A stretch of DNA of 64,000 bases from Pseudooceanicola spongiae (GTDB taxonomy: Bacteria > Pseudomonadota > Alphaproteobacteria > Rhodobacterales > Rhodobacteraceae): NCBI RefSeq assembly GCF_014899185.1, contig NZ_CP045201.1, forward strand, positions 2,953,501-3,017,500. Direction: 5' to 3'. The translations under genes were made by a program, and so were the position numbers. The notes below the pieces were generated by a model. That model was not told where the DNA came from and searched no databases. It saw only the letters and a list, made by a program, of their open reading frames with translations. Numbering within the stretch: the stretch's first letter is position 1; every line of letters starts with the position of its first letter. This document shows positions 55,428 through 63,261 of this stretch, piece after piece.

Positions 55428-55432
55428 CAAAC

Positions 55433-56077
55433 ATGCAACGTCTTCATATTCCTGGCATCCTTGCCATGGCCGCGATTGTCGTGGCCTCCAACATCCTGGT
55501 TCAGTTCCTGATCCTTGACGGGCTCCTGACCTGGGGCGCCTTTACATATCCTTTCGCTTTTCTTGTCACGGACGTGATGAACCGGGTCTATGGTCCCGGT
55601 GCGGCGCGGCGGGTGATCCTTGCTGGCTTCCTGACGGGGATCCTCTGCTCGCTGATCGGCACGCAGATCATGCTGCAAGGCGACGGCTATACCTATGCGG
55701 CCGTGTCGCTGCGGATTGCGGTCGGTTCGGCCTTTGCCTTCCTGATTGCGCAGATGGTTGATGTGGCGGTCTTCGACAGGCTGCGCAAAGGCAGCTGGTG
55801 GCGCGCGCCTCTGATCAGCTCGATCATCGGTTCGGCGCTCGACACGGCAATCTTCTTCACCATCGGCTTCGCGCAATTCATTGCTTTCTTTGGTGAAAAT
55901 GCCGATGCCGAGATCAACTGGGCCTGGGGCCACGCGCCCTTGCTGAACGCCGGGCCCGACGTCCCGCTCTGGGTGTCGCTCGCCCTGGCGGACTGGATGG
56001 TCAAGATGACGCTGGCGCTCATCGCGTTGCTGCCTTTCCGGGCAATCATCGCGAAAAAGCTGACCCCGGCTGCGTGA
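55433..56077 (+). CDS. yhhQ: Queuosine precursor transporter (YhhQ/VUT family)
   Basis: 214 aa, about six membrane helices. 'AFTYPFAFLVTDVMNRVYGPGAARRVILAGF' is the VUT (vitamin uptake-like) family signature and 'FLIAQMVDVAVFDRLRKGSWWRAPLISSIIGSALDTAIFFTIGF' follows. E. coli YhhQ imports the queuosine precursors preQ0 and preQ1. The preQ1-I-like leader directly upstream supports that substrate class independently of sequence similarity. Confidence 0.9.
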   Translation: MQRLHIPGILAMAAIVVASNILVQFLILDGLLTWGAFTYPFAFLVTDVMNRVYGPGAARRVILAGFLTGILCSLIGTQIMLQGDGYTYAAVSLRIAVGSAFAFLIAQMVDVAVFDRLRKGSWWRAPLISSIIGSALDTAIFFTIGFAQFIAFFGENADAEINWAWGHAPLLNAGPDVPLWVSLALADWMVKMTLALIALLPFRAIIAKKLTPAA

Positions 56078-56147
56078 TTTTCTTTGACTTTTAACACGTT
56101 CATGCGAACCTGAAGTCATTGGAAACAGTTAGAAAGGAGGTGCTCTA

Positions 56148-56204
56148 GTGTCTAATGAGGTATTGGAGAGGGGATTCGGAACAGCTTGGAGGGATAGTCG
56201 CTGA
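56148..56204 (+). CDS. 18-codon mini-ORF with exceptionally strong ribosome-binding site
   Basis: GTG 56148-56150 to TGA 56202-56204 encodes MSNEVLERGFGTAWRDSR. TTAGAAAGGAGGTG (56129-56142) matches all 14 nt of the usual alphaproteobacterial 16S rRNA 3' end, with GGAGG 7 nt before the GTG. Codons such as AGG, GGA, AGT and TTG are unlike the genes around it. The sequence may be a leader peptide, a tiny protein, or part of a small RNA; no family was recognised. Confidence 0.45.
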   Translation: MSNEVLERGFGTAWRDSR

Positions 56205-56271
56205 GGCAGCCCTTGGCTGAATATCCTGATGGGTTGGTTTGAGCCTAACCGAACCACCTCCTAATCTCGTG

Positions 56272-56304
56272 AAGGGCCGTCCTGGTATCAGGGCGGCCCT
56301 TTCT
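56272..56304 (+). terminator. Rho-independent terminator of the small transcript
   Basis: AAGGGCCGTCCT and AGGGCGGCCCTT form 12 bp (one G-U) around GGTATC, followed by TCTGC after CCCTT. The T-run is short but the stem is very stable. Confidence 0.7.
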
Positions 56305-56379
56305 GCATGCCACTGCCGCCGCCCCTCTGTGGTGCCGGACCCGGCGCGAAAATCGCCAGAAAAGCCCGATTTTGACTAT

Positions 56380-56406
56380 CGGTATCGCGTCGGTATCCTG
56401 TCGGTA
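56380..56406 (+). promoter_or_regulatory. Three CGGTA words at 11-bp phase, locus 2
   Basis: CGGTA at 56380, 56391 and 56402, exactly 11 bp apart; the array lies 161 bp upstream of arfB. It matches the array at 30138-30164, which reads on the other strand. The phasing places each word on the same DNA face, as for a cooperative DNA-binding protein. The binding protein is unknown. Confidence 0.5.
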
Positions 56407-56566
56407 ACTGAACGGTGCAAATTCGGGCGGGTCACGGCCTCCCCCATCGGGCAGGAACGGCACTCCGGGCAGGGTGGCGATCCCCCTGCCCTACGGAACC
56501 TTGCGCGCCGGGGCGCATTGGGGACATGAAGGCGACAGGCCCGGCGCACGGGCAACGGAGAGGCAG

Positions 56567-56980
56567 ATGCTGAGGATCAACGACCGGATCGCGATCGAGG
56601 AATGGGAGCTGGTGGAGCAATTCATCCGCAGCTCGGGCCCCGGCGGTCAGAATGTGAACAAGGTCAGCAGCGCGGTCGAGTTGCGGTTCGAGGCCGAACG
56701 CTCGCCCAGCCTGCCCGATCCGGTGAAGCGCCGCTTGCAACGTCTGGCGGGTCGGCGCTGGACGAAAGAGGGCGCGGTGGTGATCCAGGTGCAGGAGGAA
56801 CGCAGCCAGGCCCGCAACCGGGAGATCGCGCGCGAGCGGCTGGCGGCGCTGGTGCTGCAGGCGACGCTGGTGCCAAAGCGGCGGGTGCCAACGAAGGTAT
56901 CGCAGAACCAGAAGCGCAAACGGGTCGATGCGAAGAAGGCGCGTTCGGAGGTGAAGGAGACGCGGGGGTGGGAGAGGTAG
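56567..56980 (+). CDS. arfB: Alternative ribosome-rescue factor B (YaeJ/ArfB)
   Basis: 137 aa. The GGQ motif is in 'RSSGPGGQNVNKVSSAVELRF', and a basic tail ('PKRRVPTKVSQNQKRKRVDAKKARSEVKETRG') fits the mRNA channel, as in ArfB; no RF1/2 codon-recognition domain is present. It hydrolyses peptidyl-tRNA on stalled ribosomes. ATG 56567 follows GGAGAGG; the 5' open frame to 56474 is ignored. Confidence 0.92.
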   Translation: MLRINDRIAIEEWELVEQFIRSSGPGGQNVNKVSSAVELRFEAERSPSLPDPVKRRLQRLAGRRWTKEGAVVIQVQEERSQARNREIARERLAALVLQATLVPKRRVPTKVSQNQKRKRVDAKKARSEVKETRGWER

Positions 56981-57207
56981 GGGGGCACTGAGCGTTTGCG
57001 GGGTGTTGACCCACCTTGGGCGGAGATGGTGGGGTGGCACATACCGTACTGACTTCATTATTTTTAGATATCGAATTCATCGGCAAGTCAGATGCAAAAG
57101 AGTTCTCAAGAACACATAAATATCTAATGCGGGTTTAGGTGGGAAAATTTGTTGACTCACATGTGCTTTGAGAAACTAGATAATAAGCCAACAAATGTGG
57201 TCTAAAT
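56981..57207. other. AT-rich flank of the orphan gene
   Basis: Base composition falls abruptly after about 57040, from GC-rich to mostly A and T. A TTGACT box (57152-57157) and TAGATAAT (57177-57184) with a 19-bp gap could be the promoter for the orphan gene. No terminal repeat, recombinase gene or target duplication is visible. Confidence 0.5.
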
Positions 57208-58320
57208 ATGATCGAAGCTCAATCCTCGCCGAACAGCTTTCAAACCCTTGAAGTTGACTTTGACGTTCAGGCTCATGAAATTTCTTTGAGGACTTTTATC
57301 GATGTTTGCAACAGCCTAGAAAATTTCCTAAGCGCAACAAACGAAGAGCTTTTGGGAAGCAGCGCGCGATTTCGGATCCTTATAGAACCGCCAACTCCGG
57401 GCTCCTTTAAATCAAAATTTAAATGAATTCTATTAGGAGGAGGCGGAGCGATTTTTGCATTTCTTGAAAGTGACATTGGGCAGGAATACATTCGCGGCCT
57501 GACCGGCCTCAAGCCCGCTGAAATTTCATTTTTATTCGGCGAAAAAACAAAGTCCTTAATTGACGAAATTCGTCCAAACGCAGCGACTGAGATGAACACG
57601 CCGCTTAGAGAGGATGCTTTTCACGTAGATAGAATCTCTGCACCGCTTTCAAAGTCACCTTTATCCCAAGAGATGAAACTGGATGCAGCATGCGAACTCT
57701 TGAATCTTGGGATGACTCAGTTCTTAACACTTTCAAACAAAGACTTAAGAAAGGAGGACATAAACCCCTCGCTCGCGCCAAAATCCTTTACTGCAAAAAG
57801 TGACATCTTCAGTTCGTGCGAAAAAAATGCAAGAGTTTCAGGCCTTAGATTTAACAGCAAAGCCCCGTACATCCCTAGATCGGAGTTTTCTCGACGCCAG
57901 TCATCATCCTTCTCTCAACCGGACCCTAACGACCCTTGGCACTTTGAGAAAATTGACTGCATTGCTACCTCACCCAATTGGGACAGACTTGACGGAATTA
58001 GAAAATGGAAAGGCAGAAACAAGAAAAAGGGCACTACAATCTACTTTGAGATCGACGACCCAAAATTTTGGAAACTAGTGCGGGAAGAAAAAATCAAAGC
58101 GTCCAGCCACGATCGAATCTTATCTCAAGCGGCGTTTAAATTGAGCGGCGGCAATCGGACTCGAATCATCTTTTTGCGGGTCCTAAAATACAATGACTTA
58201 AAAGTCTCTTCAGCTGCGACTTTGGAGGAGCTCACATCCGACCTCTATAAACGGTTTGGAGACGTATCGACCTCCTCAGCAAGTAAGTTGCCCTTGTTCC
58301 CTGATCAAGCAAGTATCTAA
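57208..58320 (+). pseudogene. AT-rich orphan gene interrupted by an in-frame TGA
   Basis: Reading one frame from ATG 57208 to TAA 58320 gives about 370 codons with a single stop, TGA at 57424-57426 (codon 73). Just after it come 'ILLGGGGAIFAFLESDIGQEYIRGL', a likely membrane or hinge stretch, and no more stops for nearly 300 codons. The N-terminal part has 'FIDVCNSLENFLSATNEELLG' and ends 'ILIEPPTPGSFKSKFK'. The pattern of a short N-terminal domain ending in (E/Q)PPxxGSF is reminiscent of small phage- and island-borne membrane proteins of unknown role. A TGG-to-TGA change is the simplest reading. The final TAA overlaps the pncB stop, so the gene runs up to that boundary. Low GC indicates transfer. 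Confidence 0.6.
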
Positions 58321-59609
58321 ACCACAACCGCCATCCGCTCCTGCTCCCCGACGCCGAACACCCGCTTGTAGCGCGCGATCTCGGAGGCGGGGCCCATGGC
58401 TTTCTCGGGGTTGTCGGAGAGTTTGACCGTCGGACGGCCCTCGGCCGAGACGGCCTTGCAGACCAGTGAGAAAGGCGCCAACGCGTCGTCCTTGACCAGC
58501 CCGCGGAAATCGTTGGTCAGCAGGGTGCCCCAGCCGAAGGACACGCGGACGCGGCCCGAGAACTGGCGGTGCAGCTCTTCTATCTTTGCCACGTCCAGAC
58601 CGTCGGAGAAGATCACCAGCTTTTCGGTCGGGTCCTCGCCACGGGATTTCCACCAGTTGATGGCGTTTTCCGCGCCGGTCGCGGGGTCTCCGGAATCGAT
58701 GCGGATGCCGGTCCAGCCGGCCAGCCAGTCGGGCGCATTGGCGAGGAACCCCGCCGTGCCGTAGGTGTCGGGCAGGATGATGCGCAGGTTGCCCGAGTGC
58801 TCCTCCTGCCAGTCAGCGAGCACGTCGTAGGGCGCGCGGCGCAGGGCTTCGTCGCCCTCCGCCAGAGCGGAGTAGACCATGGGCAGCTCGTGGGCGTTGG
58901 TGCCGACGGCCTCAAGATCGTCGCGCATGGCGATGAGGCAGTTCGAGGTGCCTATGAACTTATCCCCCAAACCCTCGCTCATCGCCTGTACGCACCAGTC
59001 CTGCCAGAGGTAGGAATGGCGGCGACGGGTGCCGAAATCAGCGATCTTGAGGCCCTCAAGCTCCCGCAAACGCGAGATCTTTTCCCAGAGCTTGGTCATG
59101 GCGCGGGCGTAGAGGATCTGCATCTCGAAGCGGCCCATGCGGTTAAGGACGGCGCGGCCGCGCAGCTCCATCAGGATCGAGAGGGCGGGGATTTCCCAGA
59201 GCATGACCTCGGGCCAGGAACCTTCGAACGTCAGCTCGTACTGGTCGCCCTTTCGCTCAAGATGGTAGGCGGGCAGGCGCAGGTTCTCGAACCACTCCAT
59301 GAAGTCGGGGCGGAACATCTGGCGTTTGCCGTAGAACATGTTGCCGCGCATCCAGGTGGATTCGCCACGGGTCAGCGAGAGCGAGCGCACATGGTCGAGC
59401 TGTTCGCGCAGTTCGCCTTCGTCGATCATCTTCGCCAAAGGCACCGAGGTGGAGCGGTTGATCAGCGAAAAGGTGACATGGGTGTCGCGCTTGTTGCGAA
59501 ACACCGACTGACACATCAGCAGCTTGTAAAAGTCGGTGTCGATCAGCGAGCGGACGATCGGATCGATCTTCCACTTATGATTGTGCACTCGGGTGGCGAT
59601 ATCGACCAT
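58317..59609 (-). CDS. pncB: Nicotinate phosphoribosyltransferase
   Basis: 430 aa. Landmarks are 'IDTDFYKLLMCQSVFRNKRDTHVTFSLINRS', 'GTRRRHSYLWQDWCVQAM', 'FIGTSNCLIAMRDDLEAVGTNAHELPM', 'RIDSGDPATGAENAINWWKSRGEDP' and 'VSFGWGTLLTNDFRG'. The protein makes nicotinate mononucleotide for NAD salvage. The start is ATG 59609; the frame continues to 59663 without a sensible start. pncA lies upstream on the same strand, 245 bp away. A CTGGTC-TTT-GACCAG hairpin is in the leader (59672-59686). Confidence 0.95.
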   Translation of the reverse strand: MVDIATRVHNHKWKIDPIVRSLIDTDFYKLLMCQSVFRNKRDTHVTFSLINRSTSVPLAKMIDEGELREQLDHVRSLSLTRGESTWMRGNMFYGKRQMFRPDFMEWFENLRLPAYHLERKGDQYELTFEGSWPEVMLWEIPALSILMELRGRAVLNRMGRFEMQILYARAMTKLWEKISRLRELEGLKIADFGTRRRHSYLWQDWCVQAMSEGLGDKFIGTSNCLIAMRDDLEAVGTNAHELPMVYSALAEGDEALRRAPYDVLADWQEEHSGNLRIILPDTYGTAGFLANAPDWLAGWTGIRIDSGDPATGAENAINWWKSRGEDPTEKLVIFSDGLDVAKIEELHRQFSGRVRVSFGWGTLLTNDFRGLVKDDALAPFSLVCKAVSAEGRPTVKLSDNPEKAMGPASEIARYKRVFGVGEQERMAVVV

Positions 59610-59671
59610 GGACAGGCTCCTCACATTGCCTGCGATAAAGCCGGGATAGCGCGGGGATTGCAAGGGTTTGG

Positions 59672-59686
59672 CTGGTCTTTGACCAG
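59672..59686 (-). promoter_or_regulatory. Leader hairpin upstream of pncB
   Basis: CTGGTC-TTT-GACCAG, a perfect 6-bp stem with a 3-nt loop, extended to about 8 bp with one bulge, 63-77 nt before the pncB start. No riboswitch family was recognised in this 245-bp leader (59610-59854). Confidence 0.35.
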
Positions 59687-59854
59687 AGCCTAGCCCGCTG
59701 AGCGCGCGAGACAGGTCTCGCAGGTGAGGCGATGGCGTGCGTGACCCTGCCCGAAGATGCGGCTTCAGGGGCCGTTTCCCAGCCCGCTACCGGTGCCAAA
59801 CCTGCCGAGGTTGCATGATCCGGTCCGCCCCGGATGGCGCAGTGGGCGCCGCGG

Positions 59855-60448
59855 CTACAGCGTCACGCCGACATCAGCCATACCCGCCAGAGCGCGCACC
59901 TTCGAGCCGTCGAAATCGATAGCGCGGCACAGATCGGGACGAACGGTGACGCTAAAGCCCAGCTGTGCGGCGTCTACCGCGCTGTAATTGACGCAGAAAT
60001 CCAGCGCGAGGCCGACCATCGTCAGCTGGGTGATCCCTCGGGATTTAAGGTAGCCTTCCAGCCCGGTCGGGGTGGTGTGGTCATTCTCGAAAAACGCCGA
60101 ATAGCTGTCGATCGCCGGGTTGTAACCCTTGCGGATGATCAGATCGGCGCGATCCACGGCGAGGTCGGGGTGGAAATTGGCGCCGTCCGAGCCTTGGATA
60201 CAGTGATCGGGCCAGAGCACCTGCGGACCATAGGGCATGTCGATCAGGCTCATCGGGGCGGCGCCGGGATGCGAGGAGGCGAAGGAGGAGTGGCCCGCCG
60301 GATGCCAGTCCTGAGTCAGGATCACGGCGTCGAATTGGGTCATCAGGGCATTGACCTCGGGCACGATCAGATCGCCTTCGGGAACCGCCAAAGCGCCGCC
60401 GGGGCAGAAGTCTTTCTGGATGTCGATGACGATGAGGGCAGTGCTCAT
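59855..60448 (-). CDS. pncA: Nicotinamidase
   Basis: A 197-aa isochorismatase-fold enzyme. The catalytic triad is visible: Asp in 'IVIDIQKDFCPGG', Lys in 'LIIRKGYNPAIDSYSAF' and Cys in 'MVGLALDFCVNYSA'. The metal-binding 'TQDWHPAGHSSFA' is standard. Converts nicotinamide to nicotinate, which PncB then uses. ATG 60448. Pairing with pncB is expected. Confidence 0.95.
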   Translation of the reverse strand: MSTALIVIDIQKDFCPGGALAVPEGDLIVPEVNALMTQFDAVILTQDWHPAGHSSFASSHPGAAPMSLIDMPYGPQVLWPDHCIQGSDGANFHPDLAVDRADLIIRKGYNPAIDSYSAFFENDHTTPTGLEGYLKSRGITQLTMVGLALDFCVNYSAVDAAQLGFSVTVRPDLCRAIDFDGSKVRALAGMADVGVTL

Positions 60449-60598
60449 GTTCAGGCCTTTTCCACTGGTGTGCGGCGACTTTGGCCGAGGCGGCGGCAAG
60501 GGTCAATCGGCGGCGGCAGTTTCGGGCCTTGGCGCTGTGCAACGGCCCGAAATGCGCTAAGCTCTGGGCGAAACGGGACAAATTGCGGGAGCTGTCGC

Positions 60599-61150
60599 AT
60601 GGAAACGATCAAGGTTGTGGCGCTGAGCGGGTCTTTGCGGGCCGGCTCCATGACCACGCAGATGCGCAATACCCTACCGGAGCTTGCGCCCGAGGGGATG
60701 GTGATCGAGATCATCGAAATCCACGATATCCCTCTGTTCAACGAGGATCTGCGGGTCGATGGCGTCTCGCCCGAGCCGGTGCGGCGGATCTGTGGCGCGA
60801 TTGGCGCGGCGGACGGGCTGGTGATCTGCTCACCAGAATACAACCGCTCGGTCCCCGGCGTGCTGAAGATGGTGACGGACTGGGCCAGCACCGAACCGGG
60901 CGCGCCGCTGTCGCGCAAGCCGGTGTCGATCCTGACCCAAAGTTCGGGCACACGGGGCGGGAACCTGTCGCATTATGCCTGGCGACAGATCCTGTCGGTG
61001 ATCAACGCCGATGCGGTGCTGGGTCCGGATGTGTCAATCGGCACGATGCAGGACAAGCTGGAGGGCGGTCGCGTGGTCGACGAAGCGACGCGCAAGCTGA
61101 TCGCGCGGCAGTTGGGGCTGCTCAGCGACAAGATCCGCGAACGCGGCTAG
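60599..61150 (+). CDS. NADPH-dependent FMN reductase
   Basis: A 183-aa flavodoxin-like protein. 'VVALSGSLRAGSMTTQMRNTL' is the phosphate-binding loop for FMN, and 'ICSPEYNRSVPGVLKMVTDWAS' the second flavin contact. Typical of NAD(P)H:FMN or quinone/azo reductases such as ChrR. The frame is open further upstream (to 59834), but ATG 60599 begins the domain. It diverges from pncA with 150 bp between. Confidence 0.88.
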   Translation: METIKVVALSGSLRAGSMTTQMRNTLPELAPEGMVIEIIEIHDIPLFNEDLRVDGVSPEPVRRICGAIGAADGLVICSPEYNRSVPGVLKMVTDWASTEPGAPLSRKPVSILTQSSGTRGGNLSHYAWRQILSVINADAVLGPDVSIGTMQDKLEGGRVVDEATRKLIARQLGLLSDKIRERG

Positions 61151-61203
61151 GCTGCGGCCTCTCGTCGCTTGCCTGTAAGGTTGGAAGGGCTTAGATCGCC
61201 GCC

Positions 61204-62118
61204 ATGTTCACCGTTGCCGCACTCTATCATTTCACCCGGTTCGAGGACCCCGCCGCCGTGCAGGGCCCGTTGCGTGATCTATGCGAAGCCGAAGGGATCA
61301 GTGGCACCCTGCTGTTGGCGCCCGAGGGGATCAACGGCACGATTGCCGGGTCGAAACACGGGATCGAGGCCGTGCTGGCGCATATCCGCACCCTGCCCGG
61401 TTGCGCGGCTCTGGAGTGGAAACTCTCGACCGCGGCGGAGCGGCCTTTTGCCCGCATGAAGGTGCGGCTGAAGAAAGAGATCGTGACGATGGGCCAGCCG
61501 GATGTCGATCCGCGCGCCCGCGTCGGTCACTATGTGGAAGCCGCGGAGTGGAACGATCTGATCCGCAGCCCCGATGTGGCCGTGATCGACACGCGCAACG
61601 ATTACGAGGTCGCCATCGGCACATTTGAGGGCGCGGTCGATCCTGAAACAGCCTCTTTTCGTGACTTTCCTGCCTGGTGGGACAAGAACAAGGCGCGCTT
61701 TCACAACAAGCGCATCGCCATGTTCTGCACGGGTGGTATCCGCTGCGAGAAGAGCACGAATTTCCTGCTGGGTCAGGGGGTTGAGGATGTTTATCACCTC
61801 AAGGGTGGCATCCTGAAGTATCTCGAAGACGTGCCCGCCGAGGACAGTTCCTGGCAGGGCGAGTGCTTTGTCTTTGATCGCCGCGTCTCTGTCGGGCACG
61901 GGCTGGTCGAGGGTCCGCATGAGCTGTGTCACGCCTGCCGTCGCCCGATCCTGCCCGAAGATCGCGCCCATCCGGGTTTCGAGGAGGGCGTGTCCTGTCA
62001 TCACTGCATCGATGAGACCAGCGAAAGCGACAAGACCCGGTTTCGCGAACGCCAGAAACAGATCGCTCTGGCCCGCACCCGCGGTGAGCGTCACCTGGGC
62101 GATTTCGACGGCATCTGA
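61204..62118 (+). CDS. trhO: tRNA uridine(34) hydroxylase TrhO (rhodanese family, YceA)
   Basis: 304 aa. The N-terminal acylphosphatase-like part ('[27 protein letters not shown]') is followed by a rhodanese domain with catalytic Cys in '[22 protein letters not shown]', and a C-terminal zinc-like region ('LCHACRRPI', '[10 protein letters not shown]'). TrhO makes 5-hydroxyuridine at the tRNA wobble position with oxygen. It starts at ATG 61204 and runs toward fliP; the 109-bp gap (62119-62227) shows only a weak GC-rich stem. Confidence 0.92.
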   Translation: MFTVAALYHFTRFEDPAAVQGPLRDLCEAEGISGTLLLAPEGINGTIAGSKHGIEAVLAHIRTLPGCAALEWKLSTAAERPFARMKVRLKKEIVTMGQPDVDPRARVGHYVEAAEWNDLIRSPDVAVIDTRNDYEVAIGTFEGAVDPETASFRDFPAWWDKNKARFHNKRIAMFCTGGIRCEKSTNFLLGQGVEDVYHLKGGILKYLEDVPAEDSSWQGECFVFDRRVSVGHGLVEGPHELCHACRRPILPEDRAHPGFEEGVSCHHCIDETSESDKTRFRERQKQIALARTRGERHLGDFDGI

Positions 62119-62227
62119 CGTGCGCCGCTGATCGCGGGCTCTGCGCCTGCGGCGGGCGGGAGCCTAGCGGTACGGTTGCCCGGTCCGCGCGGAGCCGATG
62201 GCCCCGCTCAGGCGAGATTAACCATGT

Positions 62228-62971
62228 TCAGAAATAGCTGCGCACGAGGCTGCTGGTCACCAGAGTCCAGCCATCCGCGATGACGAAAAAGCTGAGTTTG
62301 AACGGGAGAGAGACGATGGCCGGTGGCACCATCATCATACCCATGGACATCAGAACGGCTGCGACCACCAAATCTATGATCAGGAAGGGCAGAAACAGCA
62401 GAAATCCGACCTGAAAGGCCCGCGCGATTTCCGAGAGCATGAAGCTGGGAATGAGAACCGAGAGCGGCGCATCAGGGCCGGTTTCGATCTGCGCCGCATC
62501 GGGGCGCAGGGCAGCCATGGCCTCGAACGTGTCGGGGTCCATGCGATTGGCCATGAAATCGCGGAACGGGGCGATGGCGAGGGGCAAAGCCTCTTCGATC
62601 TCGATCCGCTCCTCGACAAGGGGTTGTATCCCGGCCTGCCAAGCCTGCTGAAACACCGGCTCCATGATGTAGTAGGTCAGGAACATCGCCAGGCTGATCA
62701 GCAACATGTTCGGCGGCGATTGCTGCAATCCGATCGCCTGGCGCAGGATCGACAGCACCGTGACGAGGAACGGAAAGCAGGTGATCATGATCAGGATGCC
62801 GGGCGCCAGACTGAGCACCGTCAGCAGCAGGATCATCTGGATGCCACGCGCCGTGAGCGAGCCGTTTTCAGCGATGTTGACCGAGATATCCTGCGCCAGC
62901 ACAGGCCGCGACATCACCAATGCCGTCATCACAAGGACCACGATCAGGAGAATTCTTCCCCGGTTTGGCAC
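62228..62971 (-). CDS. fliP: Flagellar biosynthetic protein FliP
   Basis: 247 aa with a cleavable signal peptide ('LIVVLVMTALVMSRPVLAQ') and four transmembrane helices, including 'LAPGILIMITCFPFLVTVLSILRQAIGLQQSPPNMLLISLAMFLTYYIM' and 'VVAAVLMSMGMMMVPPAIVSLPFKLSFFVIADGWTL'. FliP is the core of the flagellar type III export gate with FliQ and FliR. The start is GTG 62969-62971, 2 nt after fliN ends, so it is coupled; GGAGAG in the fliN end is the likely ribosome-binding site. Runs leftward. Confidence 0.96.
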   Translation of the reverse strand: MPNRGRILLIVVLVMTALVMSRPVLAQDISVNIAENGSLTARGIQMILLLTVLSLAPGILIMITCFPFLVTVLSILRQAIGLQQSPPNMLLISLAMFLTYYIMEPVFQQAWQAGIQPLVEERIEIEEALPLAIAPFRDFMANRMDPDTFEAMAALRPDAAQIETGPDAPLSVLIPSFMLSEIARAFQVGFLLFLPFLIIDLVVAAVLMSMGMMMVPPAIVSLPFKLSFFVIADGWTLVTSSLVRSYF

Positions 62972-62973
62972 TG

Positions 62974-63261
62974 TCAGAGCTCTCCCGAGAGGTCACTGAC
63001 TTCGGTCAGCCGCACGGCGAGCTGCCCGGCCTGATCGCCCTCCAGCTCCTCAAGCTCACCCCGCGCGATCAGGCGGTCGCCGACGTAGAGCTCGACCGGA
63101 TCATCGACGCGGCGGTCCAGCGGCAGCACGCTGTCGCGGGTCAGCTTGAGCAGATCGCGGATCAGCGGGCGCGCCTTGCCGACGGAGATCGTGATCTCGA
63201 TCGGGACAATGGTGAAGGGGTTGCCACGCGGGGCAGCGCCCTCGCCGGGTTGATCATCCAT
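62974..63261 (-). CDS. fliN: Flagellar motor switch protein FliN
   Basis: 95 aa; essentially one SpoA/SurE-like domain. 'IVPIEITISVGKARPLIRDLLKLTRDSVLPLDRRVDDPVELYVGDRLIARGELEELEGDQAGQLAVRLTEV' is the canonical FliN core. It forms part of the C-ring of the motor, cytoplasmic. It overlaps the end of fliH by 8 bp. Confidence 0.95.
   Translation of the reverse strand: MDDQPGEGAAPRGNPFTIVPIEITISVGKARPLIRDLLKLTRDSVLPLDRRVDDPVELYVGDRLIARGELEELEGDQAGQLAVRLTEVSDLSGEL

Larger units (their letters stand above)
56084..56304 (+). ncRNA. Candidate small transcript with SD/anti-SD pair and terminator
   Basis: A TTGACT box at 56084-56089 is a possible -35. The perfect SD (56129-56142), the 18-codon ORF, CACCTCCT (complement of AGGAGGTG) at 56264-56271, and a 12-bp terminator stem (56272-56301) define a self-contained unit of about 190 nt. 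Pairing of AGGAGGTG with CACCTCCT would hide the ribosome site. The end of yhhQ is only 6 bp before the -35-like box, so read-through from yhhQ is also possible. The rest of 56305-56566 carries only the CGGTA array. Confidence 0.5.

Noticed and set aside
56131..56146. A 16S rRNA 3' end fragment on the minus strand (CACCTCCTTTCTAA)
   Set aside because: Only the tail matches; no other 16S sequence upstream on that strand, and a plus-strand Shine-Dalgarno explains the match.
57424..57426. UGA as selenocysteine
   Set aside because: No bacterial SECIS-like stem directly after it, and no redox motif around it; a nonsense change fits better.
57592..58320. A separate gene starting at ATG 57592
   Set aside because: It is in frame with 57208, has no Shine-Dalgarno, and the residues between the UGA and this ATG look like continuous protein; treated as part of one broken gene.
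59610..59854. A riboswitch for NAD-type ligands before pncB
   Set aside because: Only one short perfect hairpin is present; no conserved riboswitch core was recognised.
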